From: Daphnia pulex
Taxonomy: Eukaryota; Arthropoda; Branchiopoda; Diplostraca; Daphniidae
Direction: 5' to 3'
Assembly (NCBI RefSeq): GCF_021134715.1
Contig: NC_060027.1
Span: forward strand, 2,542,001 to 2,606,000
Length of the DNA: 64,000 nt
This document shows positions 42,820 through 54,600 of this stretch, piece after piece. The translations under genes and the position numbers were made by a program. Every line of letters begins with the position of its first letter. Position 1 is the stretch's first letter. The notes below the pieces were generated by a model that saw nothing but the letters and a program-made list of their open reading frames with translations, ran no database searches and was not told the origin of the DNA.

Positions 42820-45800
42820 GGGCCGCCACATGGATAGGCGAAGAAGGAAGCAAAACAGAAAGTCCCAAACATGGGAGGCGTTCCACAACAACAATAAGGG
42901 ACTCGACGACTAAAAAACTTCAATGGTAAATAGACGAACGAAGGGAGAGAGGTGGTAGATCGGTCACGTACGCCACTCTCTGCCATGTGCACGAAAACAC
43001 ATTGACATTATCTAACTCTTATTTTTCTCTCCTACGTAATAGCAATACTATACTCGACGAGTGTGTCTACGTGTCCGGCCACATATCTAATAGATGCGTG
43101 CGGAACCTTGTCGGAAGATAGCTCTAGCAAAACAAACGGATAGACGGACGACCGTTGTGTCATCAGAAATATAGGTTGCCTGAGATAAGAGCTCGATTTG
43201 TTTGTCAACGACAGATCGAGGACGAAACTCTCAACCTCGGAAGTGGACGGCACTTGGAAATTTTATTTCAAGGCCCACAATTGTAAACTAAAAACATTTT
43301 TATACATAAATAGAATATCAAAACTGTGTGAAGGCCTTTTGAATTTAAAGAAATATTTAACTTTGTCCTTAAATAACTTTCTTTCCTCATATAGAAATAA
43401 TTCATGAGTACAACGCGGATGGGCACGTGGGTATCAGCTGGGTATAACCAACCCTTGGACCCTTCAAATAAAACACGGAGGGGTGGAATCGAATTAAAAA
43501 GTAGGCCTAGGTGCTGCGCACTAACCTATACAACCACCCGCATTGTGTGCGAGTGAGAGAGATCGATAACCTTTCCGTCTGACCTACATAAACTACGTTT
43601 TATATTATAGGCTCATTGTCTGGATGTACTAGAGACGCGGCCTACCTTTGTCCGTCATCTCGTCCTGCCAAGTGATTAAATGAAACGAGTTATCGCTGGA
43701 ATCTCCTACCAGATAATTTCAGGTATTAGAATTAGTAGTCTCGAGAGCTAATTAATTATTCCCCAAGTGTACTTCATTTGCATATCCGAAAAAATCTATT
43801 CTAAAATAAGTTGGGGAAATCCATTTTTCTTTGCCCTTCGTTCATCTTATTATCAAGTTCTACAACCGGATCGAAGAACATTCGAGAAACCAAAATTGTT
43901 GTTGTTGTTGTTTTGAAAACCACGCGAAAACCTGTTTCTGTTTACATCCAACAGTTCGCCGAATGGCCGGGAGCCCCCGAGGGCACTTTTGTTACACACG
44001 TGTTGCGTGCATGTGATGGAAGAACTGCGCAGTATATTTTGCCGGCACGACGAACTCAACGAACCTCCCGGGAGAGCAACAGCGCGCAGAAACCACCGAC
44101 TAGAATTATCAAAATGCACATGGCAACCGAAATTGTTATCACCATTTAAGGCGCGTTGATTCTTAAATTTGTTTTTAAAAGAAGAAGAATTCAATGTGAA
44201 TAATCTGAGAAGAAAAACAAAATAGCCGATGAAGGACAAACGGTACGTGGCCTCGACCAGATGAAGAAGAAGAAGGGAGTCGTCAGCGTGAGTGTTTTGT
44301 TTGTATACAAATTCACCGTGCCCAGCAGTACATTTATAATGGCTCCAATAGGAAACCAGTTTTTCAGATGGCCTACGTGCCGCTCAAAACGTTCGCCCAG
44401 CAACAGAGAGAAAGATACACGCTGTACAGTGCGTCGCGGTTGCTAGTGCTGCTGGCCTTATCGAAGACCGAAACAACAACTCACAGCACCCAGACTGACT
44501 GAATGTTTTTAATTTCTCTCTTCCCACCGGCATTCATCAGTTCGTTCCTCTTTGCTCCATTTTTCTACACATTGGGCAGAGAAAAAAAGCTCATGCTCTT
44601 TCGGGAAGCCGAAACATTGTCACTCTTGTACAACCGCCGATAAGAGTCAACATCTGTTGGGTGGGGGGATGTCTATAGGGGGAAATTCTATAGGCCTCCA
44701 GCTGAGGGTATTTTTGAAATGTGTGTAAAAGTCATTTTCCAACCACGACCTACTTCTTTTTTTTCGTTGTGCACTGGGAAGAAGAAGAAGCCGAGCTATA
44801 CAGCAAGGGAGAAAATAGAATGTAGAGGGTTGCTTGAACTGCAGACGGCCTAAATCACGAACTCATTATATTTGTCTAGCTCCCCTACCATTTCTTTTGC
44901 CAAGGGAAACTTTTTGAAGGAGCTATAGGAGCTAAAGGAAAACAAACTGGCAGAGACCTCGAGGTCTTTCAACCTGTCCTTTGACACGCGTTCCTCATCT
45001 TGACATGTTTCTCCTAGTAACAGCAGCCGGACAGGCTACCAGAATACCAACAACTCTACACACAGTTGGCAAGGTAGATCGCTCCTATACAAACAAACAA
45101 ATAACTCTGATTTTATTTTCTTCCTTTTTTTTAAAAAATGTGAATCAAAAGATAAGAAAATGGCTCTCCTTTAAAGCGGCTGTTATATTTATTTACTCTT
45201 GTAATCTTTTTTAAATAAATAACGTGTGTGTAACGGGCGGCACAGGAAATTCCATTTGTTTCCACGGTTCTCACAGTGTGTATCCAAGTGCGTGTTGTTT
45301 GTAAACACAACTTTGAACCCGATCAATCACGCGATAATATGCATGCGTGTAGAGTCCCCATCATTTAACGATTTCTGTAACGCAATAAGAATGTATTGCC
45401 ATTAGATTTAAGGTTATTTAAATGTTTTATTCTACGATGACGCATATGAATATATCAAATGGAACAAAAAAAGGAGGGGCTGTGTTCTGTTTGCCAGTTG
45501 TTGTTGTTGTTGTTGTTGTTTTCGTTTGGAGTTTCGTTCCCAGTTTCACCTGGGACGAGCGGTTTCAGGTTTTCCCGTACGCAGCTGCGCTCAGACGTGC
45601 GTGTCAAACTTATTTTGGAGACAGCTCAGCTTTATAAGGTGACTCTCGAGTATGTGTGTATCTCCTACCAACTTTATTATTCAAAATAAATAAAGTTTCG
45701 GTCGGGATTCTTCATTTCAACCCCAAATCAAATTTGACTTTCCCTCGACGCAGATGAACGACGCACTAAATAAATAATAAAAATAATAACAAGGCACTTT

Positions 45801-47600
45801 GTTCTGTTTAGTTTTTTTCAGTTTTTATTGTTGGGTTTTGTCATTTTCTATGTACAAATTAATTATTCAAAAAGGCTTCGGTCGGGATTCTTCCCCCCTT
45901 GAACGCCAATAACCCAAAAGTGATGTAACAATGCACATGAAACCCCAAAATGATGTGGAATAATTGAATTAAATAAACACCCGAATTATAGTGACCCAAA
46001 ATGTTCACCAATAAGAAATAAAAGACCGGCTCTCGTGCGATGGCGCAGTCGCGTGACTGGTTCAAAGAAAAACCTTCGACATTACCATAAATGACCACCG
46101 CACCAACATCCCCTCCCCTACAATTTGTCGTGAATAGTATATTTTTAAATAAAACGAGGGCGAATAACAGAGACTATACTACATCTACTGCCCGATTACA
46201 TCACACATACGACTCTAAACGAAAGTTATTTAACCAGCAGTGAAAGTCACGTTTTTTATTCACGTGCGTCGTAGTAGTATAGATACAATACACTCCCGGA
46301 CCTGCGGGATTTTACGTCTACTGCTGTTTCTGCTATAAACACATTTCTTGTTGATGATGGCGTCCTAAAAAAATCGCCTGGGGCGGTCTGGGGGGGATAC
46401 AAAAAATAGTCGGTTACCACATAATACATACGCAACTGCGCAGCAGCAGCAACATCGAGTTGTTGTTGTTGTTGTTGACGGTGTGTGGGGTGACGGTGGT
46501 GTACGTGGTTGGCCCGGCCCCGCACACGTCTAGAGTGTCGGTGACTTTCTTATATGTGCACTCACTGTACAAATCCTCCAGTATCTGTACATATGTCTGG
46601 AGGGCGAATTCAGGTGTGCGTGAACAACACATTATCCAAACAGGATATGCGAATGATGGACGAATAGGCGGTGGCCAAACGAGTTTTCTTATTGGGCTGA
46701 TATTTTTCTTTTGCTAAAAGTTTGGATTTTTTAAGGAGCCGTTGACTTTATTCGCCGTAGATGCGCATCTCATTAATTTTGGTTTGGTTTCTTATTTATC
46801 AACCTGAACGTTCGGTTAGCAACGAACGAAGAAGTATGTGTGCGGTTTTTTTCACGGACAAATGACCGGTGTATATCTGGTCTAATATAACACACCCAAG
46901 AAAGAGACAAATTCTTTTCTGTTTATTTTCTATGGTATTAGTTGCTAGGCCAACTCTCGACCAGACGTAAATGGAGTGGTTTGGCAACCACTCCCAATAT
47001 AATCATGTCAATCTCGTTTTAATATGTGGGGGGGTATAGAGAGACGCGGGAGAACTGAAAAAAAAAATAATAAAAACTTGTTTACGTTCGTTGGGTAGAA
47101 AATGTACATAATCAAACGTCTGTTTGGCTCATGTGTGCTGTATAGCGCTGGCGGCTGAAATTCCAAACGGACGACGGGATATGTAAATGCGCGTTGCCAA
47201 ATCCGCCAACTGTTATTACATCATCGACAACGGATGAAAACATTCAACATTTACTCGATAAGATGTTATCGACTGAAATATTTGTCATCATGATAATGAT
47301 TTTGTAATTTTTCTAGAGTGCGTCAAAGTGTTGTGCTTCAAACCACGTAGGCTGTACACAAAATTAAGTAGCGACATATGCGTGAACTTGAACTTTCAAC
47401 TGTTTATTTCAGATAATACGAAATCTTTCCTTGGAACAGAATTCTAAAGAGTCAAATGAGAGGACTCTCTAGTCTACAAAATAATACCAGTCACAACACA
47501 GATCGTTGATTAATCACTATTTAAAAAATAATTGGCAGAAGCAAATGAAGAACAAATTTGAGCGACTAAAATTCTAGGCTGGAATGGGGGGGCTATATAG
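42820..47600. other. 4.8 kb intergenic region
   Basis: No gene can be supported. It holds a GTT run (about 45498-45523), two copies of CTTCGGTCGGGATTCTTC-like sequence (about 45695-45715 and 45876-45894), a tRNA-like relic near 43.5 kb and CA-rich stretches. Open frames here are short, lack splice-supported neighbours and show no known domain. Confidence 0.55.
43480..43540 (-). repeat. tRNA-like relic, possibly the head of a SINE
   Basis: On the minus strand the segment begins GGGTGGTTGTATAGGTTAG and ends AATTCGATTCCACCC. The first part resembles an A box, the second a B box (consensus GGTTCGANTCC), and GGGTGG can pair with CCACCC as an acceptor stem. At about 60 bases it is too short for a normal tRNA and the T stem is poor, so a decayed tRNA or tRNA-derived SINE is more likely. 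Confidence 0.35.
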
Positions 47601-47723
47601 CGATACACTATCACCAGTCACGACATCTAACAGTCGATTCATTGTCAACGTCCTCTTTTTTTTACAATTTCCGCTTGTTTTAAATGAACATTTTTTCCTC
47701 GTTATTAACCTAATAATATCAAT

Positions 47724-48269
47724 TTAATGGGTGGGGTCGAACTTGTGAGCCTCGTTGTATCGTCGGTGCCATTCGGCGTTGTAGTCGTTGATGTTTTCAC
47801 CGCGATGGGCGGCGTTCTTGCCGCTAATGACCATGGCGAACGAGCCCACCACGGCGATTCCGGCGATGATTAGATTGACACGAATCCGGTAGTGATTGCG
47901 GGCCCTTTCCATCGTGTCGCGTCTAATAAATCACGAAAAATTAAAGGCGTGAAAACGACGACAACGTGATAATAATTCAATGATAGTAGTACACTTACGA
48001 GACGAGAGATGGAACATCCGTGATCTTTTTGAATTGCCCGCTCCACACCAGCAATCGCTGCTCAAACGGGCTGACTTTGTGACTGATTTGACCTATATGT
48101 TACGTCATCAATTCAATTCTATTTCTCCTGTAATTTTAAATGACAAAATTAAAAATTATTTACTTAGAGCTGAGACCGGTGAAATGTATCTGGAAGATTC
48201 GCTGCCGGATGCTGACGACGACATCAGACGCTTGGCAACAATACTTTTGATCATTTTATTGGACGCCAT
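47724..48269 (-). CDS. FAM162: FAM162 (UPF0389) family membrane protein, copy B
   Basis: Three exons (48269-48164, 48092-47999, 47922-47724), phases 1 and 2, give 132 residues. It is a clear duplicate of copy A: exon 2 (HKVSPFEQRLLVWSGQFKK) and the post-membrane motif (GKNAAHRGENIND, YNAEWHRRYNEAHK) are nearly unchanged. The N-terminus has a short Ser-rich insertion (SSSASGSESS), and exon 3 starts with a few different residues (RDTMERARNHYR). One membrane span follows (VNLIIAGIAVVGSFAMVISG). As in copy A, the basic N-terminus suggests mitochondria. A TATAAAAA box lies about 185 bp upstream. Confidence 0.88.
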
Positions 48270-48450
48270 TATTATAATCTGAATTTAAAAAAAAAAATCA
48301 GGAAAAATCCAAATTTAATAAGCCCAATCAACTTAAATGTATTAAATACCTTATATTCTGCTGAGATTCTTGAAATGGGAGATGGCACGTATAAACTGTT
48401 AGTTGCGCTGTTGAGGAATTGTTTGATTTGAAAAAGCCAAGCGCTCCGGC

Positions 48451-48458
48451 TTTTTATA
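48451..48458 (-). promoter_or_regulatory. TATA box of FAM162 copy B
   Basis: TATAAAAA on the minus strand in the context GCGGTATAAAAAGCC, close to the context in copy A (GCGTATAAAAAGGC). The promoter was therefore duplicated with the gene. Confidence 0.6.
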
Positions 48459-48479
48459 CCGCGCTTGACTGGTCAGAGT

Positions 48480-50365
48480 GTCGTGTTGCCTTGGAGAACC
48501 TCGCCAAAGTTGAATATGGTGATGCTGGTGAGAGGTGGGGACAACAACAACACTTTGACTTTGTCTGTCTGTCTCTGTGCTGTGTGTTTCTTACGACGAC
48601 AAATAATGCGCATATAATTCCGCGGTGGAAATAACAACATGGCGGGCTTATTTTTCTCGATAGCGTTTTTTGGCACACTTGTATTCTGTTTGGCCATCAC
48701 TAACCGGGCAATATAGACGACAACTTGGACACGTAGACTGGTAAACTGCGCATCCGTTTGTGGGTTGCAAACCCAAACAAAAAACAAACAAAAATTTCAG
48801 CCAAATCGCAAAAACAATTTCTGACGGTCGTCTAACATTTTTATGATCAAATCTGTCAGCCAGATGACAACCTTCCCATGTGATGACGTCTTACAAAATA
48901 TGTCTATACCCAGTGACCCTTGGAAAATACTTATCTGATCCTTGGGAATCAGCTTTGGATGCTGGAATTGCGAGAAAATGTTGGCGGAGAACTTTTGGTT
49001 GCCAAGTGAGGGGATAGCGGATCAGTTGCAGATTGATGCCTTGAGGTCATTTGCTATTACGCGCATACCTTGGACTGCCGAGTTTCTAGCGTGTAACAAA
49101 AATCAGCGGCGGTGACCTAGAGACTGAGCTGAATATCAAACATCTCAATGCGCACGTTAATCAGCCAAAACGTCAGACCGATATGTGCGCTTTTTAGCGT
49201 GAATGAAATCAATACACTCCCGTGCAGAGAACAAGGGCGTGAAGGTTGGCATTAAATGAGAGTGATGAACAATTTAATTAAAGAGACCACACACAGCCGG
49301 TAGCGAGAAGAAATTTGTCGACAGGCGGTGATGTAAAAAATTAATAATAACTCTGATTATAAAAGGTGAAAGCTGCGCATTGTTATATTCGGTTTGTTCG
49401 TGTTACAGGCAATTGAAAGTAGGCCATCAAAATTGAAATAGAAGAGTTCAATAACCTTATAGAATTTGCATTCAATTAGTTGACTTTGAAAAAATATATA
49501 ACTTTCTAAACCTGTTGTCCTTATAGCTTTCTTCCGACTGAATTAGTACAGATTTGTTTTTAAAATTTGCAGACCTACTCTTTAATTCGTGCGGTTGGCA
49601 ATTTAATGGAGCGAGAAATCGTTAAAAAAAGGAACTTTTTGAGAACCTTTTCAGTTTAAAAAAATAAATGTCGCCCATTATTATGCGGATGTAATAAGCT
49701 GTTGTCATGAGTGACATTTATTTGAGGAAGATAGTCTCTAGTCAACAAATTTTGTCGACGAATATCTTCCACATGGGATAGAAGTCACGACGTCACTCAG
49801 AGAAATCGACCTCAATCTTTTGACCATTGACCAATGTGCGTGTACAAAAACGATTTCATGCCAATTGCTCAATCATTTTCAAACCCGGCGGCCTTCTATA
49901 CGCAAACATCACCAGATCAAATATAGACGCTGGAGAATCCAAATTCAAAACATTCAAAAACTGCTCAAGGAGAAATGATATGCGAAATCATTTGAAAATG
50001 GTGCAACCAACAGCCGACCAAGTACATATTAATCTAAAGCCCATTATATTCGTACAAAAGTTGCGTGCGCTCCAGCACGTAGTTAGAACGATTATTTCCC
50101 GGCCAGCTGGGCACGCACCTGACGTACAGCAGGTATGTACAGTAGTATTTGCTGAGGGAAAATAGATTTCACGAACGGCCCAGCAGCGGTACCGCGATAG
50201 AGCTGCTGTATTTACTCGACTAGATCAAACAAATTTACTAACCAATTCCAACCAGATTTTCTATATTAAAAGCGCTGCTGAACAGATGCGCATCCGCGAT
50301 TACCGGAACCGTATCAACCTGTAGCAATAATAAGGAATCGATCGATTATTGTTAGCGATACTGCA
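48480..50365. other. intergenic DNA without a recognised gene
   Basis: AT-rich, with a few open frames of 60-110 codons that have no recognisable domain. Nothing further could be supported. Confidence 0.5.
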
Positions 50366-50370
50366 ACGAG

Positions 50371-50376
50371 TATAAA
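50371..50376 (+). promoter_or_regulatory. TATA box of the Lys-Pro-Thr repeat gene
   Basis: TATAAA 55 bases before the ATG at 50431, a spacing that gives a 5' UTR of about 25-30 bases. This is typical of small, strongly transcribed secreted-protein genes. Confidence 0.65.
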
Positions 50377-50430
50377 TTGACAGGTCGTTTGATGTAGAGG
50401 CCCATATAATATCTCCTGTCCAGCTCCAAA

Positions 50431-50818
50431 ATGAAATTCTTCGCGATCCTAGTCCTGATTTTCGTGTGCCTCGCTGTCGCAACGGTAAGATAGAAATTAA
50501 ATTGCTAAAATATGTTGAATTGAATTTATTTATAAATTATTTGACGGAATATAACAGGAGGCCCAGACGACGAAAAAGCCCAAACCGACGACTGCGCCCA
50601 AACCAACTGCTGGACCTAAGCCAACGGCTAAGCCTAAACCGACTGCTGGACCGAAACCGACTGCTAAACCCAAACCAACTGCTGGACCTAAACCCACCGC
50701 TAAACCCAAGCCAACGGCTGGACCCAAGCCAACGGCTAAGCCAAAACCAACTGCTGGACCCAAGCCAACAGCTAAGCCCAAGCCAACGGCTGCTCCTAAG
50801 CCCACCAAGAAACCATAA
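50431..50818 (+). CDS. small secreted Lys-Pro-Thr-Ala hexapeptide repeat protein
   Basis: Two exons (50431-50484, 50558-50818), phase 0, give 104 residues. Residues 1-20 are a clear signal peptide ([20 protein letters not shown]). After a short [12 protein letters not shown] linker the rest is about twelve hexapeptides KPTAGP alternating with KPTAKP, ending KPTAAP and KPTKKP. The product is highly basic, Pro-rich and has no Cys. Thr next to Pro invites O-glycosylation, so a mucin-like coat, cuticle, gland secretion or antimicrobial role are all conceivable, and none is shown. The exon structure (signal exon, then mature repeat exon), the TATA box and a downstream AATAAA at 50988 support a real gene. 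The complementary strand is also open but only mirrors the repeat. Confidence 0.82.
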
Positions 50819-50987
50819 GCTGTAAGGCTACGGCAGCCCCCAAGAATAATTGAAGAGCTGACCGCCGCGAGAAGATCTAATAGAAATTATTGCAAACTAT
50901 TAAAAAAATTGGGCATGATTATTTAACTGTTTCATTAGTTGGGAATAATTACATTTGCTGTTATTAATTGGAAAAGAATCAGCCTAA

Positions 50988-50993
50988 AATAAA
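50988..50993 (+). terminator. polyadenylation signal of the KPTA-repeat gene
   Basis: AATAAA about 170 bases after the stop codon. The same 3' UTR sequence with AATAAA is repeated in the decayed copy at 52.6 kb. Confidence 0.55.
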
Positions 50994-51059
50994 ATGATTT
51001 GCCCTAAAATTTGCCGTGTTTTAGCACGAATTAATTATTTGTCATGACGAGTTAAAATA

Positions 51060-52340
51060 CAATTGCACAGCAGAAAGTTGGCTGATAAACAAATTCCTAT
51101 TAATACCGTTGCGCAACACAGTATCTAGCCCAAACGGTGCCAAATTTAAACACTGTTCGATAGGATAACTTCCGGGCCGCCTAGTTCATGCTTCGATAAA
51201 CGTGAAATTGATTGCCAGCCACTTCCGGAGGCAACAGTTGCGGATAAAAAATATAGGATTACGATTACCCTCAGAATTTACCACTGGCTATACTTATGGG
51301 TTATGTAAGCCCCTCAAACATAAGTCGTTATAAACACTGCGCTAATTAATCGAATAAATTTTATATTTTCCCACTGAGAAAATCGTCTAGATTCCCGCCA
51401 GATCTACCAGCTACATCAAAAACATGTTGGTGGGCTGATATAATTGAATCAGGAAAGTTTTATTTTAATATAAGTTGTTGCCGGTCGTCAGTTTTGATGA
51501 GCGCGTCGAAAGGAATAATTTAAACGTGTTGATGGCTTATGAGTATGATCTAATAATTTCAAATTTAACATTTTTTCAACGCGGGAAAAATTTTAATCTT
51601 CAATCGCGGGTAACTCGTTTTCGTTCACGGAATTTTAGCGTTTCCTACCGCAGTCATTAAGGTGGTGCAATAATAATGTCTGTGATTAATATGAACATTT
51701 TCATTGGTCATACGTTTGTTTGGTTCTTATAGCCACCAAAGAACAGTTTGCCCCAGGTTCGTCCGCTTTAAAACTATGTTCATTATGCTTTTAATTGCAA
51801 TTTTCAAGTTATGACCTTATGAGCATTGATTGCAATTGAACGAACTGCCAGTTTCTTTGATTTATCTGAAAATCGAATGCATAGAAGTCTTTCCATGCAG
51901 TTAATAGCTGCGGCACTAATGCCACTCGTTTTAGGTTGATTCTTTTAGTTGATATTCTGATAATGAAATCAGTGAAAATTAGGAATAGGATAACTATTAT
52001 TTGTTGTTCAGAATACCGGCTTGGTTGTCCATATCTAGCCAGCAATCAGATTCTTTCAGATTCCTCTGATAATAGCTTTTTGCTATAATAACAGACTCAA
52101 TCATGAAGACAGATAATAGTTATCTCACATTAAATTATTAAGAAAATATGAGATTATATATCATCACTCAGTAGAAAGTGGGTTGACAAACACACTCCAG
52201 TTAATACCGTTACGCAACACACTAGCTAGCACAGCCGGTGTTAAATTCAGACATTTGTCGATAGGATTACTTCCGGGCCGCCTAGTTCATTCTTCGAAAA
52301 ACGTGTAATTGTCAGCCACTTCCTGGCAAAAGTTGCGGCG
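51060..52340. repeat. paired copies of a promoter-proximal-like block around the KPTA gene duplicate
   Basis: About 51062-51250 and about 52167-52340 are alike. Shared blocks are CAGCAGAAAGTTGG against CAGTAGAAAGTGGG, AATACCGTTRCGCAACACA and CTTCCGGGCCGCCTAGTTCAT. The second copy directly precedes the gene relic. The stretch between has no supported gene. Confidence 0.65.
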
Positions 52341-52344
52341 CCTT

Positions 52345-52625
52345 CGGAATTCCCAAACCAACGGCTGCTCCAGCAAATGCTCCAGCTTATACGGGGGGCA
52401 ACGGGGCTTTTGGCCACCATAAGAAATCATAAGCTGTGACGCAATGGCAGCCCCGAGCAGCCCTCAAGAATAATTGAAGAGCTGATCGCCAGAGAAGAGC
52501 TAACAGAAATAATTGCAAACCACAACAAATTGGGCATGATTATTTACCTATATCATTAGTTGGAAATAATTACATTTGCTGTATTAATTGGGAAAAAAAG
52601 CCTAAAATAAAATGATTGCCCTAAA
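52345..52625 (+). pseudogene. decayed 3' half of a second KPTA-repeat gene
   Basis: The reading CCCAAACCAACGGCTGCTCC resembles the end of the intact gene (repeat KPTAAP). It is followed by a different tail with GGNGAFGHHKK and a stop, then a 3' UTR closely matching the intact gene (GCAGCCC, CAAGAATAATTGAAGAGCTGA, GGGCATGATTATTTA, an AATAAA). No signal-peptide exon or repeat array precedes it. It is probably a truncated duplicate, though a short gene with an unseen first exon cannot be ruled out. Confidence 0.6.
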
Positions 52626-52639
52626 ATGTGTGTTTTTAT

Positions 52640-54600
52640 CATGAATTCATTATTTGATGATAGTAAATTCAGCTTAATTAATAGAACGTACGAATGCAAT
52701 ATGGTATATTTGCTGTCTATTTGAACAAATGTGATCAGCAAATATCTAACTTTCCCAAAGCAAACAATTCAACTGAACATATGTTTCCTTTGGGAAGTCT
52801 GGGCGTTATTCTGGGGGTCTAACGCAGGCACGGTAATTCTCACGCAATATGCCAATCCAATAGTGTTTCTACCTGAAATTTGAATATCACACCACATAGA
52901 ATAAAATGCCCAAGAATGATATTCCTATTTCTAAATCCGATTCTTTTACATTTTGGAGGATCTGATGGTTTCAAATAAAAACGTGCCAGAATTTAATTCG
53001 ATTTCCTTATAGATAAAGATTTACTCTTTCACGCGAAAAAGAACCGCGGATCACGTCGCTCTTCTGTATAATGTTGGAACTCGTCATCCCCATCACGCAG
53101 ATCCCGCTGTCCGCATCACGGAATAACTCTCGCGAATTCCGGGAACTGCTAGACGTTGGACGAGACTCAACTTCGTGAGCGAGAGGATCACGCGGGAAAA
53201 GCGCATAAGCCTCTTCACGAGAGCATCCAAAATCCGCCAAACCGCATTTCTCAAGCATTTCTGCACGTGCAATCCCTAATCCTTCCCCCATGTATATAAG
53301 ACGGATGTATTTCAGTTTGATTATTCTTTAAATTTAAAACGCCATATAAATGAGACTGCGCAATTCAATCGAGATATATTTTTGTCTTTTCCTTGTAATA
53401 AACGATAGGCTACTACGCACCAAGCCCTCGTAAAGCGCTCGTGCGGGACGACGGCGGCGTTTATAAAAGAATTGAATCATCGTTTTAAAGGAGTCTATTA
53501 ACCTTATTTTCTTCATCTTATTAATAGATCTATAGAGTGCTGCAAGCTGCAACACATTGCTGTTGCTACAGTATATATAGGTAACTATGACAGATGAACA
53601 TGTCCCCGCTACGAGACGACGTCGTACACACATATATACAGGCCGGAGTCGCTTTAAAGTAGCGACGTTGACGCGTGACTAACCGGAGAAACGCCAGTCA
53701 ACCGAATATAGTGGCGGACGGAAATAGAAACGATACACAAGGTTTATAGATCATCGCCATTTATTTGCGTTGTATCTTAGACATCCAAGTGAACGAGCCC
53801 CTCCCTTTCGCCAGCAAATCGATTTTCTTTTAAAAATCTTGAAAAAGATAACCAGAAATAAAACCCCGAACAGGTGCGCAGCATCCGTGACCGCCTATGC
53901 AGTACATTTCTTTATTTCGGTGGTGTGCGATATCGCAAAAACGTTTTCCTTGTAGTACAATGTATAAGCGGAGGCGGAACAATAGAGCTCTGCTGAAGCC
54001 TAGAATGCATGAAGCCCGCGTGACACGAAACTCACGTGATTGTGGCCTTATCCAAGATATAGCCAAGAAAGTGCTAGTGCTACCACTCAAAGGACAATCT
54101 TCTCTTTTTTTTCCTTTGGTAACATTTTATTTGAATGGGAGAAATGATTTCCAGCTTTTATGTACGTCACGCGGGAGTCTTTTTTTAAATCACGAAGGGG
54201 GTATAGGACTGCTGACATTTACATGTTTCTATTATACTTTTTTTCGTTTGTCTTTTTTGTTTGTTTTTATGCGTCGACTGCTATAGCCATAACGACCTGC
54301 ATGAACAATGAAGTTGAAAATTTGTTTAGAAAAAGTTTCTTTTATGAATAGAAGCCTAACAAGTAACAACATTCGTGAACGCTATTCCCTCTTGGCTTCC
54401 AAGAGGTGGGGGTGTTATTGTTGTGGCGGGTTTCGGTCTAAAAGTATAATTATTTGTGGGTTTTGTGCTGATTTTTACTTTTAACTTGAGTGTGGTAAGA
54501 GGGATTTAGTAAAACTTGATGAGACGAATTATTTGATACTAAAATAATCCCGATCCATTCTGTAAATGTCGAGCGCGGGAAATTAAACTGCTTCTATTGG
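52640..54600. other. intergenic DNA; one minus-strand open frame of 94 codons
   Basis: From 53291 to 53007 on the minus strand an ATG-started frame of 94 codons is richer in GC and CpG than its surroundings, with a TATA-like TATATAC just before the ATG. Its product (MGEGLGIARAEMLEKCGLAD at the start) was not recognised and has no signal peptide or membrane span. It could be a lone exon, a transposon remnant or chance. Nothing else is supported here. Confidence 0.3.

Noticed and set aside
50530-50808. Long minus-strand frame encoding a Gly-Leu-Ala-Val repeat
   Set aside because: It is the reverse complement of the KPTA repeat exon. The plus strand has the signal peptide, splice sites and TATA box.
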